From the NCBI GenBank assembly GCA_026770025.1, contig JAMXDE010000068.1:62001-126000 (forward strand): 64,000 bases of DNA, given 5' to 3'. The notes beneath the pieces were generated by a model. It was given only the letters and a program-made list of their open reading frames with translations, was not told the origin of the DNA and did not search any database. Below, piece after piece: positions 20,806-32,521 of the stretch (positions are counted from its first letter, which is position 1; every line of letters starts with the position of its first letter). The DNA is from Craspedostauros australis. Lineage: Eukaryota > Bacillariophyta > Bacillariophyceae > Mastogloiales > Achnanthaceae. Position numbers and translations under genes: made by a program.

Positions 20806-22538
20806 GGGGTGTGCATCACCGCGATAGCACGAGTTGTGGAGTTTTGTGGGTGCCCGGCCAGGCTACTACAACGAGTCTAGATGCCATCCAAAAACACATC
20901 CAAATATCGGCTTGTCATGCTATATCTCAACAACAAACTGCTTAAAATCAAAACTAAGCATTGCATTCGTACACATGACTATCGGTTTATCAGAATATTG
21001 AAGTTAAATGAGTATAGAAAATATTTTGGAAGTCATGTTGGTTTGCGGTGTTTTGTGTGGTGGATTCGGAAAAAATTGTTGATGCCACAATGTTGCCCTC
21101 CAATGAGCACACATGATCATCATCATCATCCTTGTATTTCAGCAAACTGTGCATACCATTCGCTCTGCATACCTCCCAGCTATCCGCTCCATGAAGCATG
21201 GACACAGATATCGGCTCTGCATGCAGCAATGCATCCACACACCGAAACAGATCGTTTTCGAAAAATCAGTTTCAATGTGGATGCAGTTTAGATATGGATC
21301 CGTATCTCGTCCATACGATCCTTTAACCCCCTCCAAGCGCTCCTCGTGCATTCCCACACTCCATGGCGACACGCAGCTGCATCCAGAATGGGCTGGGAGT
21401 GCATGGCCAACGTGATGCACCTCCACAAGATGATGTGGTGGTGCATTTGTTGCTCCCACCAACAACGACCATTCTGCAGATATGGTCAGCTGCAGTCTCT
21501 TCCAGACAACTTGAGCAGAGCATACTTCACGACGTGCATCTTCAATGGATGCCGCACGCATCTTGTATGGGTGGCTTGGTGATTGAGGGGTGTCTTCCCA
21601 CCGCCCCTCACAGCCAAAGCCACGCGACTGGTGCCAGGCGAGCCCCAACCAAAACTCTTGAAAACCACCTTTGCCTCTGCGCGGACACCTTCCCGGTGCT
21701 CCGCGACCCTCAAACTTCGAGGGTGCCTTCATCTTGGCCTCCTCGAGGCATCTTGCCCATCCGTAGGCGCTGATATGGCCTGTGTGTGCCACACATCGGC
21801 CAAAACCAACCAGCCGATTTGGGGCCAAATTGTGATCGTATTTCTGGGGCCTACGACGGCCCCAAATCAACCCCTCTTCCCGCCTCCGTTCGTCCACCCA
21901 CCAAACGTTGCGTGGAGGTGACGGCGATGTGCTTGGATCTTGAATTGGCCGGCTGGTTGTTGCGGCGCCAAGCATACCGTTCGACGGCCATTGTGGTTTT
22001 TTTTTGGCGTTGCTCCACTTCCATGTCGGTGTGTCGAGTTTGCCACTCTCAACCAGCCTCACATGTTGGGGGAAGTGGAGATTTACCTCCAATGGTACCA
22101 ACGGTCCAACAAAACACACAACACAAAACACTCGAGGAGTACCAACCCCACTCAACCACTTCGCCACGACGAAGCAGACCTGATGACGTTGCGCATCGTG
22201 ATATCATTGGTGTTTCATGACGAAGTATCCAATTTCGTGACGTCGATGACGGATTGGACAAGCACATGGTATAAGTAACGTAAACGAGTGTTCACTGCTG
22301 TCAGGAATCGGGTGTTCTGAAACACCATATTGCCGCACTTCCCAAGAGTAAGGAACCGAACGTTGGGATATTCTACATTACCGCAACTCCCACCTTTGGA
22401 TCTTTATGACAGAGAAATGTGAGCTGCACGTGTTCCGGTGATGGAGAACGACACGTGCGGAATGCGAACCATGCCTTGACGATTCATGACTCCAATGCAG
22501 GAATGCGAATCACACGTGTATGTCGCAGGGGGCAGGGA
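20806..22538. other. Interior of transposon D downstream of the transposase gene
   Basis: No supported gene. A minus-strand frame at 21,139-22,167 is open for 342 codons, but it is Trp/Arg/Gly-rich without motifs and overlaps competing open frames, so I do not call it. An 11-bp inverted repeat, GATTTGGGGCC/GGCCCCAAATC, spans about 21,818-21,867 and could form a hairpin. Copia-1 begins at 22,545 after its TGTTGG flank. Confidence 0.5.
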
Positions 22539-22544
22539 TGTTGG

Positions 22545-23343
22545 TGTCGAGATGTACATGTGAGTATATGTCAAGATGTACGTGTATATGTGCATCGTTC
22601 ACCCGTTATTCTCTCATACGCACTTGGACGGTATAACTATACTCGTGTCGATAGTATACTGTGATTCGTCAGAATTACAGGGGAAATGGAACACACGAAA
22701 AGGGGCAAGATTTCTGGAGGAAATTTGCAAATAACGATTTCTGAGAGAATCAGAAGATCGTCCGTCCATGCATCAATGGTACCAAGAGAATCTCGAGGTA
22801 CTTCCCAACTAAACCTCAGATGACGATATCATCTGACAGACTACTGCATCACCAATGGAACGTGACATCTGGAGAGCAGAAGGACGCCTACTGACGTCGA
22901 CAGGATGTCAACATGTCACCACGTCGACAGCTGTCTCCAAGTCAGAGCAGGAGGCGAAGATACGATGACCCATGAAGATCATGGATACTGAAGGTGAACT
23001 TCAAATGGTAAGTACTCATGGAGTAGAAGTCAGTACTGAATGAACGGAGTGTCGAATGCGGAGCACGCATCGAACACGGAGTATCGTGTAGCACGAGCAC
23101 ACGATGGTGAGAAAGAGAGAGAGAGAGAGAATACAGAGAGGAGCGAGAGAGAGGATCTCGCGTACCGACTCATAGTCGGAGACCGAATCTACAAAACAGA
23201 TTGAAGCGCCGAGAGCATCGGGCAAGAGAACGAACGGACACCGAGAGTATCGGAGTACCAACGTAATGAAATAGCAAACAGACGACTATCAACCAATACC
23301 ATCTTCCACGATCGTAGGTTACCGTGAGCGGAACTTGCCAACA
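22545..23343 (+). repeat. 5' LTR of Copia-1
   Basis: 799 bp, same length as the 3' LTR. Contains an (AG)n run near 23,115-23,130. It is followed at once by the 12-nt palindrome CGTTTATAAACG (23,344-23,355) where a primer-binding site would be expected. Confidence 0.9.
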
Positions 23344-23425
23344 CGTTTATAAACGATAGATCAGGGCAAGCCCGCGAATCGTATCGTGCGAGGAAGACGA
23401 ACATCATTCAAGAGCAGCAGGCTGA

Positions 23426-26400
23426 ATGAGCGAGGAAGAGGAATTGAAAGAGATCCCTCTGTCCAATCCGGCTATCAAGAGAGAAGAAGGTGCGAGTGAG
23501 ACTCCACCACGACAAGAGAAGGAAGCAGCCGCGGCTACTGTCCTATCAGGCGCAGACGCAAGCGCAATCGACGAGACCGAAGAAGAACGGTCTGCAAGAC
23601 AACATCGTAAGGAGAAGAGGATTCTCAAGGCGATCAAGCAAGAGGAGACTGGTGTGACGAAGAGCATTCGCACAGCCAAACAGGGTGGGAAAAGTGAGAC
23701 ACCACCAGGAGGAGAATTTGTGACGAAAACAATCTCCGCGCAACAACAGGCGAAAATCGAAGAAGCGCTAACACAGAAACAGACGGAAATCAAGGGCGCG
23801 AGCGCACCAACAACGAAACAACGAATCAACATGGCGACATCAGCCAACGTGAACAAGCGACGCATCAAGGCGCCGATGTTCAGCGGTGAACAGGAAGACT
23901 ACAGCGCATGGGAGTCCCAAGCGAAGGCATACGCTCGTGCACAGAAGACGAGAGACGTGATGTTGGGCAAGACCAAGGTGCCAACAGTGAGCGAGATCGC
24001 GGCAGCCGCCGATGAAGACAAGGAAGCGATGGAGGAGATCTACGAACTGGGATGCGACTGCTTCAGCGATCTGATCCTCATGATGGATGCAGAGAAAGGA
24101 AAAGGTAAACAGGCCATCCAGTACATCAACCAATGCATCTCCGACGACTACCCCGAAGGAGACGCACACGGAGCGTGGAACGTTCTCGCGGAGAAGTTCC
24201 GACCATCCGATGCGGTGACGAAGATCAAACTCAAGCGCCAATTCAACAACGAAAAGATGAAGAGAGACACGGACCCCGACATCTACATCACGCAACTCGA
24301 GAGTCTACGATCGCGTCTCCACGATGTCAAATACGAGATCTCGGACGAGGAAATGATCATGCAAATCCTCAGCACGGTGAGCAACGAGTACAGAACTCAC
24401 ATCGTGAACTTCCAACACCAACTCACGTTCAATCCGGAACTGGTCACCATCAACACGATCAGAGGAGTACTCCGTACTGCATACGCCACGCACAGAGGGG
24501 GCAAAGCATACGTCGACGACTTCCAAGACAGTAACACGAAGAGCAACGACACTGGCTTCACAAGCACCGGTAACTTCAAGGGTACTTGTCACAACTGTGG
24601 CGTGTATGGCCATAGATCCGCCGATTGCCCAGAACGCAAGAAATCGAACAACAAGAAAAATAACAACAACAACAACAAAATGAACGGAAAGCGCAACAAG
24701 GGAAGCGGCTTCAAGGGCAAATGCAATTACTGCGGCATCTTCGGACATCGTGAGGCTGAGTGCCGAAAGAAGAAGTTCAACGAAAGCAAGAAGAACAACG
24801 AACAAGCCAACGCGGCTACGGAAGGACACGACAAGAGCGGGCACGAGATGGTACTCTCTGCGAAAGACATGCCGCTCTGCATGTTGGTGTCCGACGACTA
24901 CATCGAAGACTCCTTCTTCGATAACTTCGAGTGCGTCGGGAGTGACGACGAAGTGCAGGATGATGAGATCATCCCGGAGTGGCTCAGCGAGGAGCCAATC
25001 ATCCACGAGGTGGATCCAAGACGCGAAGTGAGCTACGAATGCTGCTTCAACGCGCACGATCTGATCGGTTCATATGGCGACGAAGCTGAGATGGACGACG
25101 AGGCCAACGATAGCGACATCGAAGAGGCCATGAGCGATGACGACGACGACGCTGACGAGGACGGCGCAGATGAAGACGACGAGGCGAACCGCGACGAGTT
25201 GCCTCCTCCTCAAGCTGGGAGATACGAGAGAACGGGAACCTTCATCAATCAAGGCGAAACGCGCCGCGCCGCGGCGCCTCCTCCTCTAGCAGCGGGGAAC
25301 AACAGATCGGGCATCTTCGACGAGGATGACAGCGACGAATCCGAGGACGGCAATCATCCAGACGACAGCTTCAATCCAAACGAGCGAGTCGTCTACCCAG
25401 GGAACATCGACTTCCCACCTATTGAGGATCCCAACAGCGTCGATTACCTCCTCCGTCACAGCACCATCCCGAATGCAACAGCAACAGCATTGATAATCCA
25501 AAAGCAGCTCATCTTTGACGCCGTAATGGAAGCGGGGATGCGAGTGTTCCCAGGAACAACACGAGGAGCACTCATGCCAATATGGGTGAACATGATGGGA
25601 TCCATCCTATCCGAGCACTTCGAATCAATCGAAGAGATCCTCGCCAATGCAATCATCATCAACCGCATACTGGAAGGGAACGACTCGGAAACGATCCCAG
25701 AGACGGATCTACATTACATCCTTGGAGGATGTATGCGCGTGCTCTTGCGAGAGCGATCACGCGTCCATCCATACGATCCAGCCACAGGATCTCATCGAAA
25801 CAGTACAATTCCATCGGACTACGCGCAACTACCCGATGACATGGATGACGGAGATCATCATCCTCCATACAACGAAGATGGAGTTCACGAAGACGACGAC
25901 GACGGCAGCTTCGACGACGAGATAGCTGCGGCAGCTGTGGAGCAACTCCACGAGCTGAGCACCAAGTACAAGGACAAGGTCAACAAGGACACCTGGCTCG
26001 CCGATAGCGGAGCTTCGTGTCACATCGTCAACTCAGACGCCGCTCTCTTCAACGTGCGGCATATCAAGTCCTTCGTCCAAGTGGGAGACAGCACGAAGCT
26101 GGACTCTCCCAAGATGGGATCCATTCGCTTGAAAGTCAAACAGCGAGACAACACTGGCCACATCATCCGGCTCGATGATGTGAAGTACACACCCAAGATG
26201 GCGGTGAACCTTTTCTCCACGAACAAGGCTCTGTACAACGGTTACCAGCTTGGTAACAACGGCATTCTGATGGACATCATCAACGGATCCGGAACGAAGA
26301 TCGTGTTCGATCGAGTCTTCCCCACATCCAACGGATTCATCACGGGAGTGCAGATGCATCCCATCATGCCAACAGACGACGACAAGGCTTGCACAGCCAT

Positions 26401-29400
26401 TGTCAAGAATCCATCCAAGGAGATCAGCGCGGTGAACCTGCACCAAATGCTCGGGCACGCGCCACTCGAAACCATGAAGCGGACGGCCGCTCAGTATGGA
26501 TGGAAGATTATCGGCGAGATGCCGGTATGTCGCGACTGCGCGGTCGCGAATGCAAGAGTGAAGAATATTCCGAAGGCAACCATTCCGAGAGCAACTCGCC
26601 GTGGCGAACGGCTCTTCATTGATATTAGTTACACTAAACACATAAGCTTCGGAGATAAACGCTACTGGACCGTGATCGTGGACGACTGCACGGATCACTG
26701 CTGGAGTTTCTTTCTCAAGAACAATAGTGATCAACCAGGATACATCAAACGATTCGTTCAAACGATCAAGTCACAGACTGGTGACCAACAGATCATCTTC
26801 CGAGGTGACAACAGCGGAGAGAACAAGTCCACGCAGGATATTCTCATCGATGCAGGACTCAACGTGAAATTCGAATACACGGCATCGAACACGCCGCAAC
26901 AGAACGGCAGAGTGGAACGCAAGTTCGCGTACCTCTACACCAAGATCCGCTCCATGCTCAACGGAGCACAGCTCGACGAAGAGTATAGGCATGGCCTGTG
27001 GGCAGCAGCTGCTAGCACTGCCACCGCCATCGCCAACATCACCGTAGCGAAGAACCAGAAGGAGTCACCACATCGACAATTCTTTGGCAACGATCCACCA
27101 TATGCGGATGCACTCCGCACATTTGGAGAGGTAGGTGTTGTGAAGACCACCTACGGCGGGATCACCGCCAAACTCAAGAACAGAGGAGAAGAGATGGTAT
27201 TCATCGGATATGCACACCAACATGCATCAGGGGTCTACAACATGTATAGACCATCGACCAAGTCACTCATCTGTTCACGGGACATCAAATGGCTCAACCA
27301 ATCGTACGGACAGTTCCGTGGCTGGGCACCAGCACCGAACATATCCAATGAAACAGGAACAACGGACGCAGACGGCTTCACAACCATCGGACGGAAGGGA
27401 GCAACGCCAAGGACGGCAACGCGTCAAACATCGGAAGCGAAGAGAGTATCTTTCGCTGACAGCAACAGATACTACATCCTATCAGACAGCGATGATGAGG
27501 ATAATGAGGACGACGGAGTAGTGACCCAACTAATCCAGAATGACGAGAAAGATCGGAGCGAATCCAATCATGAGGATGACGAAATCCTACCCTCCGGCGA
27601 CGAAGCCGATGACGAGACAGGTGTCACCCCTCCGAATACACCAGCGAGGTCCACACATGACACACCATCCAGATCTCCACCAAGCAAACCAAACAAGCGT
27701 GACATAGCTAGAAAGGAGAGGATCCGACGTCACGAAGCACGAGGCAGGAAGGGAGAAGCTAATCCCAAGTCAACTGCAGGGAAGAGTATTCCCAGAGCTC
27801 TGCGCGAGCTCGCAGACTTCAACGAACGAGGTCGAAAGGAAGAAGGCTATGAGAGCGATCCATCATCCAACGAGGCGAGTGACGAACTCAGCGACGAGAT
27901 GATCGACGACTCCAACAACGAAACTACAGATGATGAAGAAATCGAAGACGAAGATGAAGAGATCGAGATCACTCATCATAGCACAACAGGACTATACGGA
28001 ATGAATGCAATCATTACCGAATCACCAGCGATCGACATCGGACTGTCGATGCAGGACGAGAACAAGGATCCAGAGAAGCACATCGAACCTACAACGTTCG
28101 ACGGAGCCTTCAATCACCCAGATCCTATCCATCGGAAGGGATATCGAGCAGCCATCAAGAAGGAGTTCGACTCCATGGATACACGAAAGGTGTATAGCAA
28201 GATCAAACGAGACGCCATCCCACGCGGCCGCAGATGCTGCAAATGCAAGTGGGTCTTCAAGCTGAAGCGTGACGGCACACATCGAGCGCGGCTCGTTGCA
28301 TGTGGCTATTCACAAGTCGCAGGAGTAGACTTCCAAGAGCATTACTCACCTGTCATCCATGACGTGACCTATCGGGTCATGATGGTGATCATGCTAATCA
28401 AGAAGATGGACTGCGCACTCGTCGATGTCGTAACGGCATTCCTACATGGAGACCTCGACGAGGAGATCTACATGAACTGTCCCAACGGGATGGATCATCA
28501 ACCAGACGAAGCCCTGACCCTACACAAGCCAATCTACGGACTTGTACAGAGCGCCAGGCAATGGTTCAAGATGTTGGTATCGACCCTCAAGAATATCGAC
28601 TTCGAACAGAGCGCAGCAGACCCGTGCCTGTTCTACAGGAAGACGAACGAAGGAAGCATGATCGTGGCCATCTACGTGGACGATTGCTTCTGTTGCGGAG
28701 ACTCCAAGGCACTGGAGACATTCCTGAAGGACATCCAAGGCAGCAAATTCAAGGTGACAATCGAGCGCGGACTCGGAGACTACCTCAGCTGCAACATTGA
28801 ATTGAACCATGACAAGACTAGAGCGACATTGCGTCAACCGCACCTCATCCGACATCTCATCGAAGAGTTCGGAACTAAGGTTGAGAAGATGCAACGCTAT
28901 GGGACACCGGGAACCCCGGGTCAAATCATCGTACGACCATCCGAAGATAACGGACTGCAGAAGGTCGGACCGGAAGAACATGCCGAATACCGCCGAGGTG
29001 TCGGTATGCTACTCTTCCTCATCAAGCACTCGCGACCAGATATCGCGAACCCTGTGAGGGAACTCTCCAAGGTATTGATCGGGCCCACCAAGGCCGCAAT
29101 GAAGGAGATGTATCGGATCATCAAGTATGTGATTGATACAAAGGACTATGGATTGAAGATCCATCCAGCGCGTCCAGACGACGACGGCTGGGACATGGAG
29201 CTCTTCTGCGATAGCGAATATGCAGGAGACAAGAACACGAGAATCAGCGTAGGAGGGTTCATCCTATACCTGTGCAAGGTACCAATCCTTTGGCGATCCA
29301 AGGCACAGAAGGCCGTCACACTCAGCTCATCCGAAGCAGAATACGTTGCCCTTTCCGAAGCGGCAAAGGAAATCTTCTTCGTCATGCAGCTACTCGAAAG

Positions 29401-29671
29401 TGTGGGCGTCCCAGTGAAGACACCGATCAAGGTCCGTGTGGACAACATCGGAGCGATCTTCATCGCCAAGAACCCATCAACATCCCAACGATCGCGGCAC
29501 ATCGACGTGCGCCATCACTACGTGAGGAACATGGTAATCAACAAAACCATCGAAATCATTTTCGTCAAATCCGAGCAGAACACAAGCGACGGATTCACCA
29601 AGAACATCAAGGCCAACTTGCAACGTGAACACGAGAAGTCGTACCTTGACACATCGAGAACATTCGAATGA
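23426..29671 (+). CDS. Copia-1 gag-pol polyprotein (2081 aa)
   Basis: The fossil polyprotein's parts in order are as follows. A basic and acidic N-terminal extension of about 130 residues is followed by a Copia-type gag domain (about 140-370). Two CCHC zinc knuckles follow (about 391-405 and 433-447), then an acidic linker of about 400 residues that holds an unassigned, well-ordered-looking block. The protease (DSGAS, about 860), pre-integrase and integrase (about 1000-1250), an acidic spacer, reverse transcriptase (about 1600-1850, YVDD) and RNase H (about 1930-2060) complete it. It supplies capsid and replication enzymes for the element. Start taken at the first ATG after the 5' LTR (23,426), 83 bp from its end. 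Confidence 0.85.
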   Translation: MSEEEELKEIPLSNPAIKREEGASETPPRQEKEAAAATVLSGADASAIDETEEERSARQHRKEKRILKAIKQEETGVTKSIRTAKQGGKSETPPGGEFVTKTISAQQQAKIEEALTQKQTEIKGASAPTTKQRINMATSANVNKRRIKAPMFSGEQEDYSAWESQAKAYARAQKTRDVMLGKTKVPTVSEIAAAADEDKEAMEEIYELGCDCFSDLILMMDAEKGKGKQAIQYINQCISDDYPEGDAHGAWNVLAEKFRPSDAVTKIKLKRQFNNEKMKRDTDPDIYITQLESLRSRLHDVKYEISDEEMIMQILSTVSNEYRTHIVNFQHQLTFNPELVTINTIRGVLRTAYATHRGGKAYVDDFQDSNTKSNDTGFTSTGNFKGTCHNCGVYGHRSADCPERKKSNNKKNNNNNNKMNGKRNKGSGFKGKCNYCGIFGHREAECRKKKFNESKKNNEQANAATEGHDKSGHEMVLSAKDMPLCMLVSDDYIEDSFFDNFECVGSDDEVQDDEIIPEWLSEEPIIHEVDPRREVSYECCFNAHDLIGSYGDEAEMDDEANDSDIEEAMSDDDDDADEDGADEDDEANRDELPPPQAGRYERTGTFINQGETRRAAAPPPLAAGNNRSGIFDEDDSDESEDGNHPDDSFNPNERVVYPGNIDFPPIEDPNSVDYLLRHSTIPNATATALIIQKQLIFDAVMEAGMRVFPGTTRGALMPIWVNMMGSILSEHFESIEEILANAIIINRILEGNDSETIPETDLHYILGGCMRVLLRERSRVHPYDPATGSHRNSTIPSDYAQLPDDMDDGDHHPPYNEDGVHEDDDDGSFDDEIAAAAVEQLHELSTKYKDKVNKDTWLADSGASCHIVNSDAALFNVRHIKSFVQVGDSTKLDSPKMGSIRLKVKQRDNTGHIIRLDDVKYTPKMAVNLFSTNKALYNGYQLGNNGILMDIINGSGTKIVFDRVFPTSNGFITGVQMHPIMPTDDDKACTAIVKNPSKEISAVNLHQMLGHAPLETMKRTAAQYGWKIIGEMPVCRDCAVANARVKNIPKATIPRATRRGERLFIDISYTKHISFGDKRYWTVIVDDCTDHCWSFFLKNNSDQPGYIKRFVQTIKSQTGDQQIIFRGDNSGENKSTQDILIDAGLNVKFEYTASNTPQQNGRVERKFAYLYTKIRSMLNGAQLDEEYRHGLWAAAASTATAIANITVAKNQKESPHRQFFGNDPPYADALRTFGEVGVVKTTYGGITAKLKNRGEEMVFIGYAHQHASGVYNMYRPSTKSLICSRDIKWLNQSYGQFRGWAPAPNISNETGTTDADGFTTIGRKGATPRTATRQTSEAKRVSFADSNRYYILSDSDDEDNEDDGVVTQLIQNDEKDRSESNHEDDEILPSGDEADDETGVTPPNTPARSTHDTPSRSPPSKPNKRDIARKERIRRHEARGRKGEANPKSTAGKSIPRALRELADFNERGRKEEGYESDPSSNEASDELSDEMIDDSNNETTDDEEIEDEDEEIEITHHSTTGLYGMNAIITESPAIDIGLSMQDENKDPEKHIEPTTFDGAFNHPDPIHRKGYRAAIKKEFDSMDTRKVYSKIKRDAIPRGRRCCKCKWVFKLKRDGTHRARLVACGYSQVAGVDFQEHYSPVIHDVTYRVMMVIMLIKKMDCALVDVVTAFLHGDLDEEIYMNCPNGMDHQPDEALTLHKPIYGLVQSARQWFKMLVSTLKNIDFEQSAADPCLFYRKTNEGSMIVAIYVDDCFCCGDSKALETFLKDIQGSKFKVTIERGLGDYLSCNIELNHDKTRATLRQPHLIRHLIEEFGTKVEKMQRYGTPGTPGQIIVRPSEDNGLQKVGPEEHAEYRRGVGMLLFLIKHSRPDIANPVRELSKVLIGPTKAAMKEMYRIIKYVIDTKDYGLKIHPARPDDDGWDMELFCDSEYAGDKNTRISVGGFILYLCKVPILWRSKAQKAVTLSSSEAEYVALSEAAKEIFFVMQLLESVGVPVKTPIKVRVDNIGAIFIAKNPSTSQRSRHIDVRHHYVRNMVINKTIEIIFVKSEQNTSDGFTKNIKANLQREHEKSYLDTSRTFE

Positions 29672-29691
29672 CCGAATGCACACAGGAAGGG

Positions 29692-30490
29692 TGTCGAGAT
29701 GTACATGTGAGTATATGTCAAGATGTACGTATATATGTGCATCGTTCACCCGTTATTCTCTCATACGCACTTGGACGGTATAACTATACTCGTGTCGATA
29801 GTATGCTGTGATTCGTCAGAATTACAGGGGAAATGGAACACACGAAAAGGGGCAAGATTTCTGGAGGAAATTTGCAAATAACGATTTCTGAGAGAATCAG
29901 AGGATCGTCCGTCCATGCATCAATGGTACCAAGAGAATCTCGAGGTACTTCCCAACTAAACCTCAGATGACGATATCATCTGACAGACTACTGCATCACC
30001 AATGGAACATGACATCTGGAGAGCAGAAGAACGCCTACTGACGTCGACAGGATGTCAACATGTCACCACGTCGACAGCTGTCTCCAAGTCAGAGCAGGAG
30101 GCGAAGATACAATGACCCATGAAGATCATGGATACTGAAGGTGAACTTCAAATGGTAAGTACTCACGGAGTAGGAACCAGTACTGAATGAACGGAGTGTC
30201 AAATGCGGAGCACGCATCGAACACGGAGTATCGTGTAGCACGAGCACACGATGGTGAGAAAGAGAGAGAGAGAGAGAATACAGAGAGGAGCGAGAGAGAG
30301 GATCTCGCGTACCGACTCATAGTCGGAGACCGAATCTACAAAACAGATTGAAGCGCCGAGAGCATCGGGCAAGAGAACGAACGGACACCGAGAGTATCGG
30401 AGTACCAACGTAATGAAATAGCAAACAGACGACTATCAACCAATACCATCTTCCACGATCGTAGGTTACCGTGAGCGGAACTTGCCAACA
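29692..30490 (+). repeat. 3' LTR of Copia-1
   Basis: 799 bp. About 11 differences from the 5' LTR by eye. Confidence 0.9.
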
Positions 30491-30496
30491 TGTTGG

Positions 30497-31290
30497 AATC
30501 GTGACCAACATCACGATACGAACGACTACGGCCCCCATGTCGCAACCAATGAGAAAAGAGTACTAGAGGAAGGCCAATGTCACGAAGTGTGAGATGGCCT
30601 GTGAACGAACCTGGTATGAGGAACCTCCAGGAAGCCGGTGAAGTGATCGGCGAAGTAAGCGGAGAAACGATAAGCGAAACATCGGAGATGATCGGAGATG
30701 ATCGGAGATGTGTGATGGTCGAGGAGCTGAATGAGCTCCCAACCGAGGTGTTCCCGTGACGAATGGGAGACCGTGATCTGGTTGAATGGACCGACCTGTG
30801 TGATGCCTACGACTCGGCGATGTCTAAGGCATCGAAACTATCAGTGGAGGACAACGTGCTTTTGTGCACGAACATGGGGTACTCGGTGGTGCATGCATGT
30901 CCATGACGAATTTGCAATGAATGCAAGATGAATGCCTGCTAGACCAAGAGAGGGACCCATGGTGATCGCAGGAGGAGATCGAACTTTGAGATTGAGAGCA
31001 ATGAAGAGCTCACAGTTCAGAGAAGTAGATTCTAACAAACGATTAGTTCTCTACTATCATACCACCCCGGATTTCCAACACACCGCTGCCCCCAACATTC
31101 TACAACTAGTGCTATCGTGGATGGACTGTTGGATGGTCTCATCCGAACACCTGAAAAAGAGACTAAACAATTCAAAATCGGAACAACCTTGCTGAAACGA
31201 AGAACAGCAAAGGGTTAAATTGGATCGATGTAGTCGGTAGAAGACGGCCGAGTCCCTAAAGCAGTCTAAAAATGCGCACATTGACGGGTC
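30497..31290. other. Interior of transposon D between Copia-1 and the right TIR
   Basis: No gene seen. It contains GATGATCGGA direct repeats near 30,685-30,710. Assigned to D by position only. Confidence 0.4.
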
Positions 31291-31507
31291 CATAAAACTT
31301 AAAATAGGATCTATCTCAAAAATGTAATGGTTAATTATTTATAAAGAGAGTTAGGAGAATACGAATATGTACGTTGTTTGGATATCTGAGACAAAAGTTC
31401 TGGAGTCCCGTAACAAAGTGCAGGTCGACTCACTAAGTGGGGTCCTATTTACGGCACGTTTTGAAAAGGTGCCCTAATTTAGGGCATGGTTTGAGAACGT
31501 GCCCTAT
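31291..31507. repeat. Inner part of the right TIR of transposon D
   Basis: Complement of the inner part of 13,777-14,136 (TTAATTATTTATAAAGAGAG, CAAAGTGCAGGTCGACTCAC and similar blocks). The TIR is interrupted at 31,508-39,231 by element C and its TAA duplication, then resumes at 39,232. Confidence 0.8.
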
Positions 31508-32521
31508 TAAAGACCCCATTCAGGATACAAAGGTATTATCGTGCCGATTTTTAGTTTGAGGACTTCGTTCATCCTAAAATGTTGTAGATAGTATATGTGT
31601 GAAGTAACAAGCTCCTGATCCTTGTAGTTAAAAAGTTTATATTTTTCGCATTAGTCTATGACTAGACACGTTGGGAATACGGACGTAGACGTGCAATTTT
31701 GTTTGGAAACTCCAGTCGTGCTTCGATTTTGTTATCCAGTCGTGCCTATCAACGACACAATCACATTTCGCGTTGGTGAGGCGGTTGATTTCGAAGAAAT
31801 GTTGAGGATTGCGTGGCAGCGGTAGGCATGCCAAGGATGCTGATTCATCTGGGCCATGGATCAGTTGTCAAAATTCAGAGTTGTGGGTTAGTGGGTAATC
31901 CAGATCTTGACCCCCAGCTTGACTTTCACACTGCCTTGTTCTCGGTTCTGCTACCGTTTATGTTCCGTGACGTTGAGCTTTGTCCATGTCCCAATCAGCA
32001 CACACTGCCTTCCCTCCATATGCCTACTCTTATTGCAGCCTCATCCTCATTTCAGATCTATTCTCTGTTTGTTCCGTTGGACCTCCTCTCTGTTCGTCGT
32101 CGCCAACAGCCATCTCTGGCTGCTGGCTGTTGTTCATCTGCTCTCCTCTCGGCTTGTTATTTTGGTGTCAATGAATCTGGAAGCACACGAATCACAACAC
32201 GAGAAACAACATGGAAAACAACAACACTGCCACCAGTCTCTTTCCGCACCATGCCAACAGCTCAGCAGATGACCTCGGCATCCCCTGTCCAATGGAAGCA
32301 AAGAAGGTTGCACAGGACTTTGTACTCACAAACTAAGCTTAGTGTGAAATAATGCTATATTTTGCATACTAAAGAATGTCCCATGGCTCTTCCACAGTTG
32401 ATGACGTACGTAGGACCAGTATGAAAATTCTCATGTAGAACCTGTAGAATCAGTACTACAACAAAAAATTTGACAATGGTGCGCACAGGCGCAAAAAACG
32501 GCTCTGGCAAAGCCAACCAGA

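Larger units (their letters stand above)
22545..30490 (+). mobile_element. Copia-1: whole-looking Ty1/Copia LTR retrotransposon (CoDi-like)
   Basis: It has 799-bp LTRs at 22,545-23,343 and 29,692-30,490, beginning TGTCGAGATG and ending TTGCCAACA. The flanking direct repeat is TGTTGG at 22,539-22,544 and 30,491-30,496. By eye the LTRs differ at about 11 positions (about 1.4 percent), all transitions, so the insertion is fairly young. A purine tract (CAGGAAGGG) precedes the 3' LTR. The interior is one open gag-pol frame with Copia order (protease, integrase, reverse transcriptase, RNase H), with no breaks seen. It sits inside transposon D. Confidence 0.9.

Noticed and set aside
21139-22167. 342-codon open frame on the minus strand
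   Set aside because: No recognisable domain, odd Trp/Arg/Gly composition, overlapping open frames on the other strand and a GC-rich base make chance openness likely.
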